Shown here: positions 1-9,520 of the stretch, piece after piece
Numbering within the stretch: the first letter of the stretch is position 1
How the letters are laid out: every line of letters begins with the position of its first letter
Assembly (NCBI GenBank): GCA_938049225.1
Contig: CALICM010000033.1
Coordinates: 43,448 to 107,447, forward strand
Length of the DNA: 64,000 nucleotides
DNA from: an uncultured Paracoccaceae bacterium
Lineage (GTDB): Bacteria > Pseudomonadota > Alphaproteobacteria > Rhodobacterales > Rhodobacteraceae
Direction of reading: 5' to 3'
Position numbers and translations under genes: made by a program
The notes under the pieces: generated by a model
Told to the model about the DNA's origin: nothing
What the model saw: the letters and a program-made list of their open reading frames with translations, nothing else
The model's database searches: none

Positions 1-260
1 TCGAGGTCGCCGCCACAGGCGGCCTTCAGTTGGGCGATCAGCGCAAGGCCACAGCGCCGGGCTGAGGTTTGTGCCGTGGGCACATCAACTTCTGCACCGA
101 CCTTGCCGGTACGCAGGCCGTTCTCGTCCGACGAGATTTGGCCCGATACAAAGACCAGATCCCCGGCAATGACGAAGGGTATATAATTTGCGGCGGGCGC
201 GGGTGCATCGGGCAGGGTGATGCCAAGTTCAGTTAGGCGTGCGTCGATGGTGCCATGCAT
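1..260 (-). CDS. RidA/YjgF-family protein (partial, runs off the left edge)
   Basis: Reading the minus strand from ATG at 260 gives MHGTIDARLTELGITLPDAPAPAANYIPFVIAGDLVFVSGQISSDENGLRTGKVGAEVDVPTAQTSARRCGLALIAQLKAACGGDL, which is RidA-like (FVSGQ). A GGAGG RBS lies upstream. The listed ORF 38..226 is in a different frame. Confidence 0.8.
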   Translation of the reverse strand, partial: MHGTIDARLTELGITLPDAPAPAANYIPFVIAGDLVFVSGQISSDENGLRTGKVGAEVDVPTAQTSARRCGLALIAQLKAACGGDL

Positions 261-333
261 TTGGGCCTCCAGAGAAAGGGATTCGCTGGAGGCACCATAG
301 GGGGTCCGCGGCCCGGTCGAAACCGGGCTTCGC

Positions 334-1647
334 TCACGTCTCGCGGAAGGCCTTGTTGAAGTAATCCGCCAGCGGTTTGACAAGATAGTTCAGCGGTGTC
401 CGCTCGCCGGTTTGGATATAGGCCTCGACCGGCATCCCGGGCAGCAGAACCAGGTCGCCGAGCTTCTCAACCTCGCCCTCAAGCGGCAGCAACTCGGCGG
501 AGTAATAGGACATGCCGGTTTGTTCGTCCGTAAAGGCATCGGCCGAGACTTTGGTGACGATCCCCTGCAACTCGGGCGTCGTGCGCTGGTCAAAGGCGGG
601 AAGGCGCAGCGTAGCGGCTTGGCCGATGTTGACCTGGTCCACATGGATCGTCTCGATCCGGGCCGAGATGACCAGCGGCTGTTCCTGTGGGACGATATAC
701 ATCAGCACATCGGCGGGGCGTACCACCGCGCCTGGTGTGTTCACCGCGCGCGCATAAACGATGCCGGTGGCGGGTGCGCGCACCTCGAGGCGGGCCAGGG
801 TTTCCATCATCGACAGCCGGCGTTCGCGCAGCTCGATCTCGCGGTATTCCAGGTCGCGCAGAGTGGTGATCGCCTCCTCGCGCAGTTGCGAGGTCAGGCG
901 CAGGATCTCGATCTCGGTCTCGGAAATCTGACCGCGCGATTGGGCGGCGCGGGCCTCCAACTCGCCCAGGGTGCCCTTCATGCTGGCCGCTTCGCGCTCC
1001 AGCGCCAGAACCCGCCCCTGCTGGGTCAGCCCGTTTTTCAGCAGCTCGCGTTGGCTTGTCAGCTCAACTTCCATCAGCCGTTGTTGGTCGGCCATCGCGT
1101 CGATCTGCGCGACCGTTCCGATGATTTGGTTTTCGAACTGGCGGATCCGCTCGCGCAGCTGGGTGGTTTGCTCCTCCAGCGTCGCTTTGCGGGCGGTGAA
1201 CAAGCGTTTGTGTCCCTCCAAAAGCTCGGCGATGTCGGGGCGCTGGGTCCCAACGGCCACGATCTCGGGCGAGAAGACGACGCTGTCCGCACCGTCGCGT
1301 TCGGCGACCAGGCGGGCCTTGCGGGCAACAATCTCGTAAAGCTGGCTTTCGATGATCGACATTTCCGAGGTCATAAGCATGCTATCAAAGCGCAGCACGA
1401 CGTCGCCTGCCTGAACCAAATCGCCGTCTTCGACCAGAATCTCGCCGACGATGCCGCCATCGACATGTTGGACGGCTTGGCGGTTGCCCTCAACCGCGAT
1501 GCTGCCTGACGAGATGATGGCGCCCGCGATGTTCGAGACCGCCGACCAAAGGCCGACACCACCGACCAGAACCAGCAGCGCCAGGAAGCCCAGGATCAGT
1601 GGGCGGCCCGGGCTCCACACCTTGTTGGGGTCTTGGGGGGTGCTCAT
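334..1647 (-). CDS. HlyD-family type I secretion periplasmic adaptor
   Basis: One N-terminal TM segment, HlyD-type biotinyl-lipoyl-like start (VDGGIVGEILVEDGDLVQAGDVVLRFD), long coiled coil, C-terminal LLPGMPVEAYIQTGERTPLNYLVKPL; overlaps the T1SS ATPase gene by 4 nt. Confidence 0.9.
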   Translation of the reverse strand: MSTPQDPNKVWSPGRPLILGFLALLVLVGGVGLWSAVSNIAGAIISSGSIAVEGNRQAVQHVDGGIVGEILVEDGDLVQAGDVVLRFDSMLMTSEMSIIESQLYEIVARKARLVAERDGADSVVFSPEIVAVGTQRPDIAELLEGHKRLFTARKATLEEQTTQLRERIRQFENQIIGTVAQIDAMADQQRLMEVELTSQRELLKNGLTQQGRVLALEREAASMKGTLGELEARAAQSRGQISETEIEILRLTSQLREEAITTLRDLEYREIELRERRLSMMETLARLEVRAPATGIVYARAVNTPGAVVRPADVLMYIVPQEQPLVISARIETIHVDQVNIGQAATLRLPAFDQRTTPELQGIVTKVSADAFTDEQTGMSYYSAELLPLEGEVEKLGDLVLLPGMPVEAYIQTGERTPLNYLVKPLADYFNKAFRET

Positions 1648-3392
1648 GCTTTGTTCTCCACACCGATGGTTCCGGCGACTTGATTGTAGTTTTTCAATTG
1701 CGCTTTCAGCACTTCATCACGTGGGCCAAAGGCTTTGCGCAACCCATCCTCGACCACCAGGATAAGATCACATTCAGCGATGCCTGACGGGCGGTGGGCC
1801 ATGATAATCACCGATTTCCCCTCGGATTTCATCGTGCGAATGGCCGCATTCAGGGCGTTCTGCCCCTCGGCGTCCAGGCTGGCGTTGGGCTCGTCCAGAA
1901 CCAAAAGCACGGGGTCGCCATACATGGCACGGGCCAGACCGATGCGCTGACGCTGGCCGCCCGACAGGCGATTGCCGCCAGGGTTCAGGCGGGTATCATA
2001 GCCATCCGGCAGGCTAAGGATCAGCTCATGCGCGCCGGCTTTCTTGGCCGCCTCGACCACTTTTGCCGAGTCCGGGTCGGCCTGCATGCGGGCGATATTC
2101 TCGGCGATGGTGGCAGCGAACAGCGAGACATCCTGCGGCAGATAGCCGATCGAGCGGCCCAGATGTTCGGGGGCGTATTGATCCAGCGTGGCCCCGTCCA
2201 GCCGCACCTTGCCCGAGGCCGCCGGCCAGATGCCCGTAATCACCCGTGCCAACGTGGATTTGCCCGAGCCGCTTGGCCCAATCACACCCAAAGCCTGGCC
2301 TTGGTCCAGGCGGAAAGACAGCATCCGCAGTGTTGCAACCTGCTCGCCCGGGGGGACGACGGTGACCTGATGCGCCTCGAAGATCGCGCGCGGGTCGGGC
2401 AGTTGTGTAACAGGGGCCGACGCGGGGGTGCGGGCCAGCAGCTCTTTCAGCGAGGCCCAGCCCTGACGGGCCCGCTGGAACATGGGCCAGCCGCCGATGG
2501 CCTGCTCAACCGGCGCCAGCGCACGACCCATCAGGATCGAACCGGCGATCATCGCCCCCGGCGTCAATTGGTTTTGCAGCACCAGATAGGCACCCAGGGC
2601 CAGCATTGCGGATTGCAGGAAAAAGCGGAAGGTTTTGGTGATCGTTGTGAACGTCCCGGTCTTGTCGCTGGACGACACTGACGAGGCAAGCGCTTTGTCC
2701 CGCGTCTGCTTCCAACGGGCAAGAACCGCGGGGCGCATGCCCAGGCCCTGCACCAACTCCGATTGCTCGCGCGCGCCTTCGGCAAAGGCATCGCTGTAAG
2801 CCGCCGCCGCCGCCGCCTCGCGCACGGGTTTCGAGGTGGTGATTTGGTTCAGCAGCGTAACGAAGACCAAGAACAACCCACCGCCAACGGCCAGCCAGCC
2901 CAGCAGCGGGTGGAAGATGAAGATCGCAAAGATGAAGATCGGCGTCCACGGCATATCGAAAATCGCGAACAGGACGGGGGCGCCCAGAAACCGCTGGATC
3001 GACTCAAGATCCTTCAGACCGGTCGAGGGTTTGGCGCGTTCAGCGGGGGCAACGCCGCGCCGGAGCAGGGCGTCAAACACCCGGCCATCCAATTCAGCTT
3101 GGAACTTGGCGCCAATCCGCGCGGCCACGCGGCCCCTGGCATAGTCCAGAATGCCCATCAGCGCGTAGAGTAAGGCGACCAGAACGAAAAGAGCGGTCAA
3201 GGTCGCTTCGGACCGGCTACCCAAGACGCGATCATAGATCTGCAACATGAACAACGGACCGGTGAGCATCAGCAGGTTTACGAAAATGCTGAACAAGCCG
3301 ATAGACACGAACAAGCCCCGACCCCGGCCCATGGCGTCGGCCAATTCACGTTTTGCCTCGTCAGCTTGCATCGCTGGGGATGGTCTGGCCAT
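1644..3392 (-). CDS. Type I secretion system permease/ATPase (PrtD-like)
   Basis: ABC TM domain plus Walker A GPSGSGKST, signature LSGGQRQR, Walker B VLLVLDEP; paired with HlyD-family adaptor. Confidence 0.9.
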   Translation of the reverse strand: MARPSPAMQADEAKRELADAMGRGRGLFVSIGLFSIFVNLLMLTGPLFMLQIYDRVLGSRSEATLTALFVLVALLYALMGILDYARGRVAARIGAKFQAELDGRVFDALLRRGVAPAERAKPSTGLKDLESIQRFLGAPVLFAIFDMPWTPIFIFAIFIFHPLLGWLAVGGGLFLVFVTLLNQITTSKPVREAAAAAAYSDAFAEGAREQSELVQGLGMRPAVLARWKQTRDKALASSVSSSDKTGTFTTITKTFRFFLQSAMLALGAYLVLQNQLTPGAMIAGSILMGRALAPVEQAIGGWPMFQRARQGWASLKELLARTPASAPVTQLPDPRAIFEAHQVTVVPPGEQVATLRMLSFRLDQGQALGVIGPSGSGKSTLARVITGIWPAASGKVRLDGATLDQYAPEHLGRSIGYLPQDVSLFAATIAENIARMQADPDSAKVVEAAKKAGAHELILSLPDGYDTRLNPGGNRLSGGQRQRIGLARAMYGDPVLLVLDEPNASLDAEGQNALNAAIRTMKSEGKSVIIMAHRPSGIAECDLILVVEDGLRKAFGPRDEVLKAQLKNYNQVAGTIGVENKA

Positions 3393-3552
3393 TTTTCGCT
3401 GAATCCTTTGGTTCCTGATGCAACAGCACTCGCCCTTGCGGTGGTCACACTATATGTCACATACCAGTGATATGTTCACTTTCCCATATGCCACTCTGTT
3501 TTGGCTCTCTCTTCGTGGATATATGCGCACAGTTCGAAGAAAGTCTTAATAA

Positions 3553-4305
3553 ATGCGTAACGTTTCAGTCCCGCCTGCTGCATTTCGTACGATCCTAAGT
3601 GGCCTTGTTTTACTGGCCTTAGGAGCCTGTGCAAGCCCTGACGTGCCGACAGCCGATGCCCCCGATCCTTTCGAGCCGGTGAACCGTGGTGTGCATGCGT
3701 TCAACAAGGGGCTGGATCGGGTTGCACTGCGGCCCGCGTCGCAAGTCTATGTCAAAGTCGTCCCGTCGCGCCTGCGAAAAGGGGTCAGCAATGTCACCAG
3801 CAACCTGTCGCAACCGGCCATTGGCGTGAACTACGCGTTGCAGGGCAAGTTCGAGGAAAGTGGCCAGGCCTTTACCCGCTTTGGATTGAACAGTTTTTTC
3901 GGGATCGGCGGGCTGTTGGATCCGGCGACCGAGTTCGGCGTTTTCGAGGATCCGACCGACTTCGGCGAGACTTTGGCGGTGTGGGGCACGCCCAGCGGGC
4001 CCTATGTCGAGTTGCCGTTGCTGGGCCCGTCGACGGTGCGCGACACGGTTGGGATCGCTGTGGAATTGGTTGCAGATCAGGTGCCCGAGATCATCGAGGA
4101 GGATCTGACCGGCGTGTTGATCGGCCTGCAGGTCGGCGATCTTTTGCAGAATCGCAGCGATTTGGCGCGGGTGATCGACGCTTTGTTATACGAATCGGCG
4201 GACAGTTACGCCGCCACCCGGATTGCGTATCTGCAAAATCGGGCACGCGAGCTTAATCAGGGCCTGGCCCTGGAAGACCTGGAGGATCCTTATGCTTTCG
4301 AATGA
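3553..4305 (+). CDS. mlaA: VacJ/MlaA-family outer-membrane lipoprotein
   Basis: Lipobox LGACAS; DPFEPVNRGVHAFNKGLDR and VYVKVVPSRLRKGVSNVTSNLSQP are MlaA-typical. Confidence 0.9.
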   Translation: MRNVSVPPAAFRTILSGLVLLALGACASPDVPTADAPDPFEPVNRGVHAFNKGLDRVALRPASQVYVKVVPSRLRKGVSNVTSNLSQPAIGVNYALQGKFEESGQAFTRFGLNSFFGIGGLLDPATEFGVFEDPTDFGETLAVWGTPSGPYVELPLLGPSTVRDTVGIAVELVADQVPEIIEEDLTGVLIGLQVGDLLQNRSDLARVIDALLYESADSYAATRIAYLQNRARELNQGLALEDLEDPYAFE

Positions 4306-4909
4306 CCCCAAGCTGTCCCGACGCGGCTTTGTGGCCCTTAGTGGCGCTGCCGTTGCCGCACCGCTGCTACCAAGATCGGCCCTGGCGCTAAGTACGGATC
4401 AAGCGACAGCACTGATCCAGTCGCTGATCACCGAAATGACGCGGATCGCCAATTCCAGTGCGAGCACCGCCCAGGCGCTGTCCCAGTTCGAGGCCATGTT
4501 CCAAACATATGGCGACGTGCCAATCATCGCCCGTTCGGTGCTTGGTCCCCCTTGGCGGACGGCGAGCGATGCGCAGAAGCAAGGGTTTGTCCGCGCGTTT
4601 CAGGGATACCTGGCGCGCAAATACGGAACCGAGTTTCGTGAATATCGGGGCGGGACGGTCGAAATCACCCGCGCGGTCGATCAGGGTCAAAAGGGCGTGG
4701 TGGTAAGTTCCATCGTGCGCTTCCCCGGCAGCACGCCGGTGGCGGTCGACTGGCAGGTCAGCGATCGCAGCGGCAGCCCAAAGATGTTCAACCTGTTCAT
4801 CGAAGGGATCTCGATGCTGTCGACCGAGCGCTCCGAGATCGCGGCGATTTTGGCGGCCAATCGCAACAATTTGGATGCGTTGATCTCGGATCTCAGCCAG
4901 CGGGGTTGA
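4292..4909 (+). CDS. MlaC/Ttg2-family phospholipid ABC transporter substrate-binding protein, Tat-type signal
   Basis: Start ATG at 4292 (MLSNDPKLSRRGFVALSG...), overlapping the end of mlaA; MlaC-type body (FVRAFQGYLARKYGTEFREYRGGTVEI). Confidence 0.85.
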   Translation: MLSNDPKLSRRGFVALSGAAVAAPLLPRSALALSTDQATALIQSLITEMTRIANSSASTAQALSQFEAMFQTYGDVPIIARSVLGPPWRTASDAQKQGFVRAFQGYLARKYGTEFREYRGGTVEITRAVDQGQKGVVVSSIVRFPGSTPVAVDWQVSDRSGSPKMFNLFIEGISMLSTERSEIAAILAANRNNLDALISDLSQRG

Positions 4910-4916
4910 GCCCGCC

Positions 4917-6959
4917 TCAGTTGCTCAGCCCAAAGATCCCGTCCAGAAGCCGGTTGAGGATCCCCTCGTCCGGTTTTTGAGTTCTGCGGGCGGTCTGTGC
5001 TGGTGCCGCAGGCGGGGCGGCGGGCTGTGGGATGATCATGGGCAGGGGCGCGGCGGGCAGCCCTTCATGCACGCGCAACATGGTTTCACGCCAGATCTCG
5101 GCGGGCAGACCGCTGCCCGTGACGCCCGTCAACGGTGTGTTGTCGTCATAGCCCATCCAGACGCCGGTCACATAATTACCGGTAAAGCCAATGAACCACG
5201 CGTCGCGGGCAGCTTGCGTCGTGCCCGTTTTGCCAGCGGCGGGCCGGTCTGGCAGTTGCGCGCGAAAGCCGGTGCCCTGGGCCACGACCTCGGACAGCAT
5301 ATAGACCAAATGACCCGCGGCGCGTTCGTCCATCACCCGGATCGGTGTTTGCCGGTCCGAGCCCATCAAGAGGGCATTTTCCCCTTTCAGACGCAACTCG
5401 ACCAACCCGTATGGGGCCGAGCGGCGCCCGCCATTCAGGATCCCAGCGTAGGCGCCGGTCAGTTCAAGTAGGGTGACCTCGGATACGCCCAGGGCCAGCG
5501 AGGGGCTGTTGGTGATCGGGCTTTTGATGCCAAAATCCTGGGCCAGGGCGCGGATCCGGGTGCGCCCGGCCCGTTCCGAGACTTGGACGGCGATCGTGTT
5601 GATCGATTTGGACAGCGCCTCGGTCAGGGTCATCGGTCCGCGGTGTTCACGGTCGTAGTTCTTCGGGCTCCACGGGCCCGACCCGGGGACATTGATGGTC
5701 ACGGGCGCGTCTTGGAACACGGAAGTGGGGCTGAGGCCGGATTGCAGACCGGCGGCATAGACCAGCGGTTTGAAGGCCGATCCTGGCTGGCGCAGCGCCT
5801 GTGCCGCCCGGTTAAATTGCCCCGCCCCATTGGTGTCGCGCCCACCGACCATCGCACGCACGGCCCCATCAGGGGACATGACCACGATGGCAGCTTGCGC
5901 TTTCGAACCCTTGCGAACCTTGGTTTCGAAGACTTGCTTCAACGCGGTTTCGGCCGCGCGTTGAATGCGGGTGTCGAAGGTGGTCGCGATCACCACGTCT
6001 TCGGTGGTGGATTTGGTCAGAAAGCTGGGTCCTGCGGACATCATCCAATCCGCAAAGGCACCCCCGGCCCGTGCGGCGGCCGCTTGGGAAAGCTGTGCGG
6101 GGTTGGCGCGTGCGATCTCGGCCTCGACCCGGGTCAGATAGCCTTGCTCGGCCATCAGACCGATGATCACGCCCGCCCGGCCCTGCGCGACCCCGATGTC
6201 GCGGGTGGGCGCATAGCGCGAAGGGGCCTTCAAAAGGCCCGCCAGCATCGCCGCCTCGGCTGGTGAGACATCGCGTGCCGATTTGCCAAAATAGCGCTGC
6301 GCCGCCGCCTCGAACCCCTGTGCGCCTGCGCCCAGATAGGCGCGGTTGAGATAGATCGACAGGATGTCGTTCTTCGAGTACCGCGCCTCCATCGCCAGAA
6401 CGATGGGGATCTGTTTGATGTGCCGCTCTAACGAGCGGGTGTTCGAGAAAAACAAGATCTTGGCGACCTGTTGCGTCAGGGTTGACCCACCCTGGACCAC
6501 GCGGCCCGCCTGAAGGTTCGACACCATCGCCCGCGCGATGCCCTTCGGATCCAGGCCGAAGTGTTTGAAAAAGCGCTTATCCTCGGTCGCGATGACCGCA
6601 TTCACCAAATGGGGCGAGGCCGTCTCGGTTCGGGTTGTCACATATTGCGCCCCGCGCCAGGCAAAGGTCCGGTTGTTACGGTCCAGCAGCGTGACCGAGC
6701 CCTGATCGCGACCGTCCAGCAGTGCCTCCATCGGGGGTAGGGTGGCGTAGTAGTAGAACGTGGTCGCGCCCAGGATCAGGGCGGTCAGCACAGCGATGCG
6801 AATGCCAAACCACCATAGGATGCGAAACACGATTGTAACCAGCAAAAAACGTAACACACGCTCGACCAGCCCAATCCGTTTGGGCGCCGCGCGGCGCACG
6901 GATTTCCGAGATTTCTTGCGTGGCGTGGTTTTGCGCCGCGGCTTGCCTGTTTTGGCCAT
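4917..6959 (-). CDS. Penicillin-binding protein 1A family (transglycosylase/transpeptidase)
   Basis: GT51 motifs (ATEDKRFFKHFGLDPKGIARA, GGSTLTQQVAK) and transpeptidase motifs (QPGSAFKP, SKSINTIAV, GKTGTT). Confidence 0.93.
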   Translation of the reverse strand: MAKTGKPRRKTTPRKKSRKSVRRAAPKRIGLVERVLRFLLVTIVFRILWWFGIRIAVLTALILGATTFYYYATLPPMEALLDGRDQGSVTLLDRNNRTFAWRGAQYVTTRTETASPHLVNAVIATEDKRFFKHFGLDPKGIARAMVSNLQAGRVVQGGSTLTQQVAKILFFSNTRSLERHIKQIPIVLAMEARYSKNDILSIYLNRAYLGAGAQGFEAAAQRYFGKSARDVSPAEAAMLAGLLKAPSRYAPTRDIGVAQGRAGVIIGLMAEQGYLTRVEAEIARANPAQLSQAAAARAGGAFADWMMSAGPSFLTKSTTEDVVIATTFDTRIQRAAETALKQVFETKVRKGSKAQAAIVVMSPDGAVRAMVGGRDTNGAGQFNRAAQALRQPGSAFKPLVYAAGLQSGLSPTSVFQDAPVTINVPGSGPWSPKNYDREHRGPMTLTEALSKSINTIAVQVSERAGRTRIRALAQDFGIKSPITNSPSLALGVSEVTLLELTGAYAGILNGGRRSAPYGLVELRLKGENALLMGSDRQTPIRVMDERAAGHLVYMLSEVVAQGTGFRAQLPDRPAAGKTGTTQAARDAWFIGFTGNYVTGVWMGYDDNTPLTGVTGSGLPAEIWRETMLRVHEGLPAAPLPMIIPQPAAPPAAPAQTARRTQKPDEGILNRLLDGIFGLSN

Positions 6960-7120
6960 CGGCCCCGCCCGTTTTTTGGGTCTGCTTCACTGCTGGGGGC
7001 AGCTTACCGCCTGTTCCCGCATTTGTGGAGTGGAATCGCACAGGTTCATCGAATGAACAAAATTTAGTCAACTTCGCATCCATATGCCTGAGATATGAGC
7101 TTTTGGGGGAATATTAGGCT

Positions 7121-7143
7121 TTGGCAATGCAACCAAGTGCCAA
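7121..7143. promoter_or_regulatory. Inverted repeat TTGGCA-N11-TGCCAA upstream of the PII gene
   Basis: Perfect 6-bp arms about 100 bp upstream of the glnK/B-like start. Confidence 0.35.
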
Positions 7144-7245
7144 ATTTCTGGCCTTAACGGCGCTGGGGTTCTTGGTTCGCGGCGATCACCGTGGGTGAGG
7201 CAAACGGCTGGCCGGTCCAACGGCACCTGAAAGTAAGGGGAAAAG

Positions 7246-7584
7246 ATGAAACTTGTTATTGCGGTCATCAAGCCATTCAAGCTGGAAGAGGTGCGCGAGG
7301 CCCTGACCAGCCTGGGCGTTCAGGGCTTGATGGTGTCCGAGGTCAAGGGTTACGGCCGCCAAGCGGGTCATACCGAGATCTATCGCGGCGCCGAATACGT
7401 CGTGAACTTCGTGCCCAAGATCAAACTGGAACTCGTCGTAGCGGATGATCTGGTGGCTTCGGTTGTCGAGGCTTTGGCCACGACCGCCAAGACCGGAAAG
7501 ATCGGCGACGGTAAGGTATTCGTCATGGATGTCGAGCAGGCCTTGCGTGTGCGCACCGGCGAGACAGGGGAAGAGGCGCTTTGA
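7246..7584 (+). CDS. glnK: P-II family nitrogen regulator (GlnK/GlnB)
   Basis: 112 aa, MKLVIAVIKPFKLEEVREAL, GRQAGHTEIYRGAEYVVNFVPKIKLE T-loop, immediately upstream of amt. Confidence 0.92.
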   Translation: MKLVIAVIKPFKLEEVREALTSLGVQGLMVSEVKGYGRQAGHTEIYRGAEYVVNFVPKIKLELVVADDLVASVVEALATTAKTGKIGDGKVFVMDVEQALRVRTGETGEEAL

Positions 7585-7622
7585 GCGCTTGCAGCATCAA
7601 CACTAAGGTACCGAGGATACTC

Positions 7623-8936
7623 ATGTCCAAGACACTCAAATTTCTTGCGCTGACAGGCGCGCCACTCTTGGCGGCGACGCCGGTGCTGGCACAAGAGGCC
7701 GCGACCGACGAGACCGGCTTCATCTTCACCACGCTGCTGTTTCTGATCGGTGGCTTCCTGGTTTTTTGGATGGCGGCGGGCTTTGCCATGCTGGAATCCG
7801 GCTTGGTGCGATCAAAAAATGTGACCATGCAGCTGACCAAGAACATCGCACTCTTCTCGGTCGCGTCGATCATGTATTGGATCATCGGCTATGGGTTGAT
7901 GTATCCCGGTGACGCCTGGATGATCCCCGGTGCGCTTGGGGCGATCCTGCCCGCTTCGCTTGAGCCCGTGGCGCTTGAAGGGGCGACGCCGGATCTGGGC
8001 TATGCATCGGTCGGATCCGACTATTTCTTCCAGCTTATGTTCTGTGCGACAACCGCCTCGATCGTGTCGGGCGCGGTGGCCGAGCGGATTAAGTTGGGGC
8101 CGTTTCTCGTCTTTGTTGTTGTGCTGACTGGTCTGCTTTATCCCATCAGCGCGTCGTGGCAGTGGGGCGGTGGTTGGCTGTCCGAACTTGGCTTCAAGGA
8201 TTTCGCGGGTTCGACGCTTGTTCACTCGGCTGGTGGCTTCGCGGCGCTGGCGGGCATCATCATCCTGGGCCCGCGTTTGGGGAAATACGGTGAAGACGGC
8301 CGTGTGACACCGATTGTCGGCTCGAACATGCCGCTGGCGACGCTGGGGACGTTCATCCTGTGGATGGGCTGGTTCGGCTTCAACGGTGCCTCGCAATTGG
8401 CGATGGGCACGGCTGCGGATGTGGCAGACATTAGCCGTATCTTTGCAAACACCAATATGGCCGCTGCTGGCGGATCGGTTGCCGCACTGCTGCTGACCCA
8501 TACGATGTATGGCAAAACCGACCTGACCATGGTGCTAAACGGCGCGCTGGCTGGATTGGTTTCGATCACCGCCGAGCCGCTTGAGCCGTCGTTGTTTGGG
8601 GCGCTTTGGATTGGCGCTGTCGGTGGTGTCATCGTCGTGCTCGCCGTGCCGCTGTTGGATCGGTTCAAGCTGGACGATGTGGTCGGTGCGGTTCCGGTCC
8701 ACTTGATGGCGGGAATTTGGGGCACTCTGGCGGTTGTGTTTTACAACAGCGAAGCAACGATTGTGGCACAGCTGACCGGCATCTTGGCCATCGGGTTCTT
8801 CGTTTTCATCGTCAGCTTGATTGTCTGGTTTGTTCTGAACGCCGTGATGGGCATTCGGGTCAGCGAAGAGGCCGAGATCGAGGGTTTGGATATGACCGAG
8901 TTGGGGATGGAAGCCTACCCAGAGTTCACCAACTGA
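7623..8936 (+). CDS. amt: Ammonium transporter (Amt family)
   Basis: Start at 7623; signal peptide, multi-TM Amt sequence (DFAGSTLVHSAGGFAALAGIIILGPR, GWFGFNGAS). Confidence 0.93.
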   Translation: MSKTLKFLALTGAPLLAATPVLAQEAATDETGFIFTTLLFLIGGFLVFWMAAGFAMLESGLVRSKNVTMQLTKNIALFSVASIMYWIIGYGLMYPGDAWMIPGALGAILPASLEPVALEGATPDLGYASVGSDYFFQLMFCATTASIVSGAVAERIKLGPFLVFVVVLTGLLYPISASWQWGGGWLSELGFKDFAGSTLVHSAGGFAALAGIIILGPRLGKYGEDGRVTPIVGSNMPLATLGTFILWMGWFGFNGASQLAMGTAADVADISRIFANTNMAAAGGSVAALLLTHTMYGKTDLTMVLNGALAGLVSITAEPLEPSLFGALWIGAVGGVIVVLAVPLLDRFKLDDVVGAVPVHLMAGIWGTLAVVFYNSEATIVAQLTGILAIGFFVFIVSLIVWFVLNAVMGIRVSEEAEIEGLDMTELGMEAYPEFTN

Positions 8937-8983
8937 GTTGAACAGCAAACACGGTCCGGGCCTATTGACCCGGGCCCTGCGAG

Positions 8984-9009
8984 CCGGGCCTTATGGGGCC
9001 CGGTTTTTT
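8984..9009 (+). terminator. Rho-independent terminator downstream of amt
   Basis: CCGGGCC-TTATGG-GGCCCGG hairpin followed by TTTTTT. Confidence 0.8.
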
Positions 9010-9037
9010 CGTGGATTTGTAGGTCGGGGCCAAGCAC

Positions 9038-9520
9038 CTATCCAGGGCGGTTGGTGTCCAGGATTTGCCGAAGCTCCTCAAGAAGCGGCACGATCTGTTC
9101 CACCTTCTCAAGACTGTAGAGTTTGGCCAGATGCTCAATATCGGGGGACAGACCGTCAATCGCGCCCTGACGCACGGCGCGCCCAGCCTCGGTCAGATAC
9201 ACCAGTTTGCTGCGGCCATCTGCCGGGTTGGGCGCCAAAGTGATCAGGCCACGTCCTTCGAGGATCGCCAAAGTATGGGTCATCGAGGTTTTGGGAACCT
9301 GAAACGCCCGCGCGATGGACAGTGGTGTTTTGCCATCGCCCAAGCGGGCAAGGTGATTCAGCACGGCGAAATGGGCGCTGATCAGGCCCTCGGGTAAACG
9401 TTTTTCCAGCAGGGTGCGGGACAATTGGCCGATAATCCCGATCTCGGTAAACAGCGCGAACCACAGGGGCCCGGCGGTGGGCGCCTGTGGTTTGGTTGCT
9501 TCGGTCGGGTCGTCAGGCAT
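9038..9520 (-). CDS. MarR-family transcriptional regulator
   Basis: Winged-helix MarR pattern (HLARLGDGKTPLSIARAFQVPKTSMTHTLAILEGRGLITLAPNPADGRSKLVYLTEAGRAV). Confidence 0.9.
   Translation of the reverse strand: MPDDPTEATKPQAPTAGPLWFALFTEIGIIGQLSRTLLEKRLPEGLISAHFAVLNHLARLGDGKTPLSIARAFQVPKTSMTHTLAILEGRGLITLAPNPADGRSKLVYLTEAGRAVRQGAIDGLSPDIEHLAKLYSLEKVEQIVPLLEELRQILDTNRPG

Noticed and set aside
3448-3480. Partial dyad ATATGTCAC...GTGATATG near the T1SS promoter
   Set aside because: Too imperfect to call a quorum-sensing or other regulator site without comparative data.
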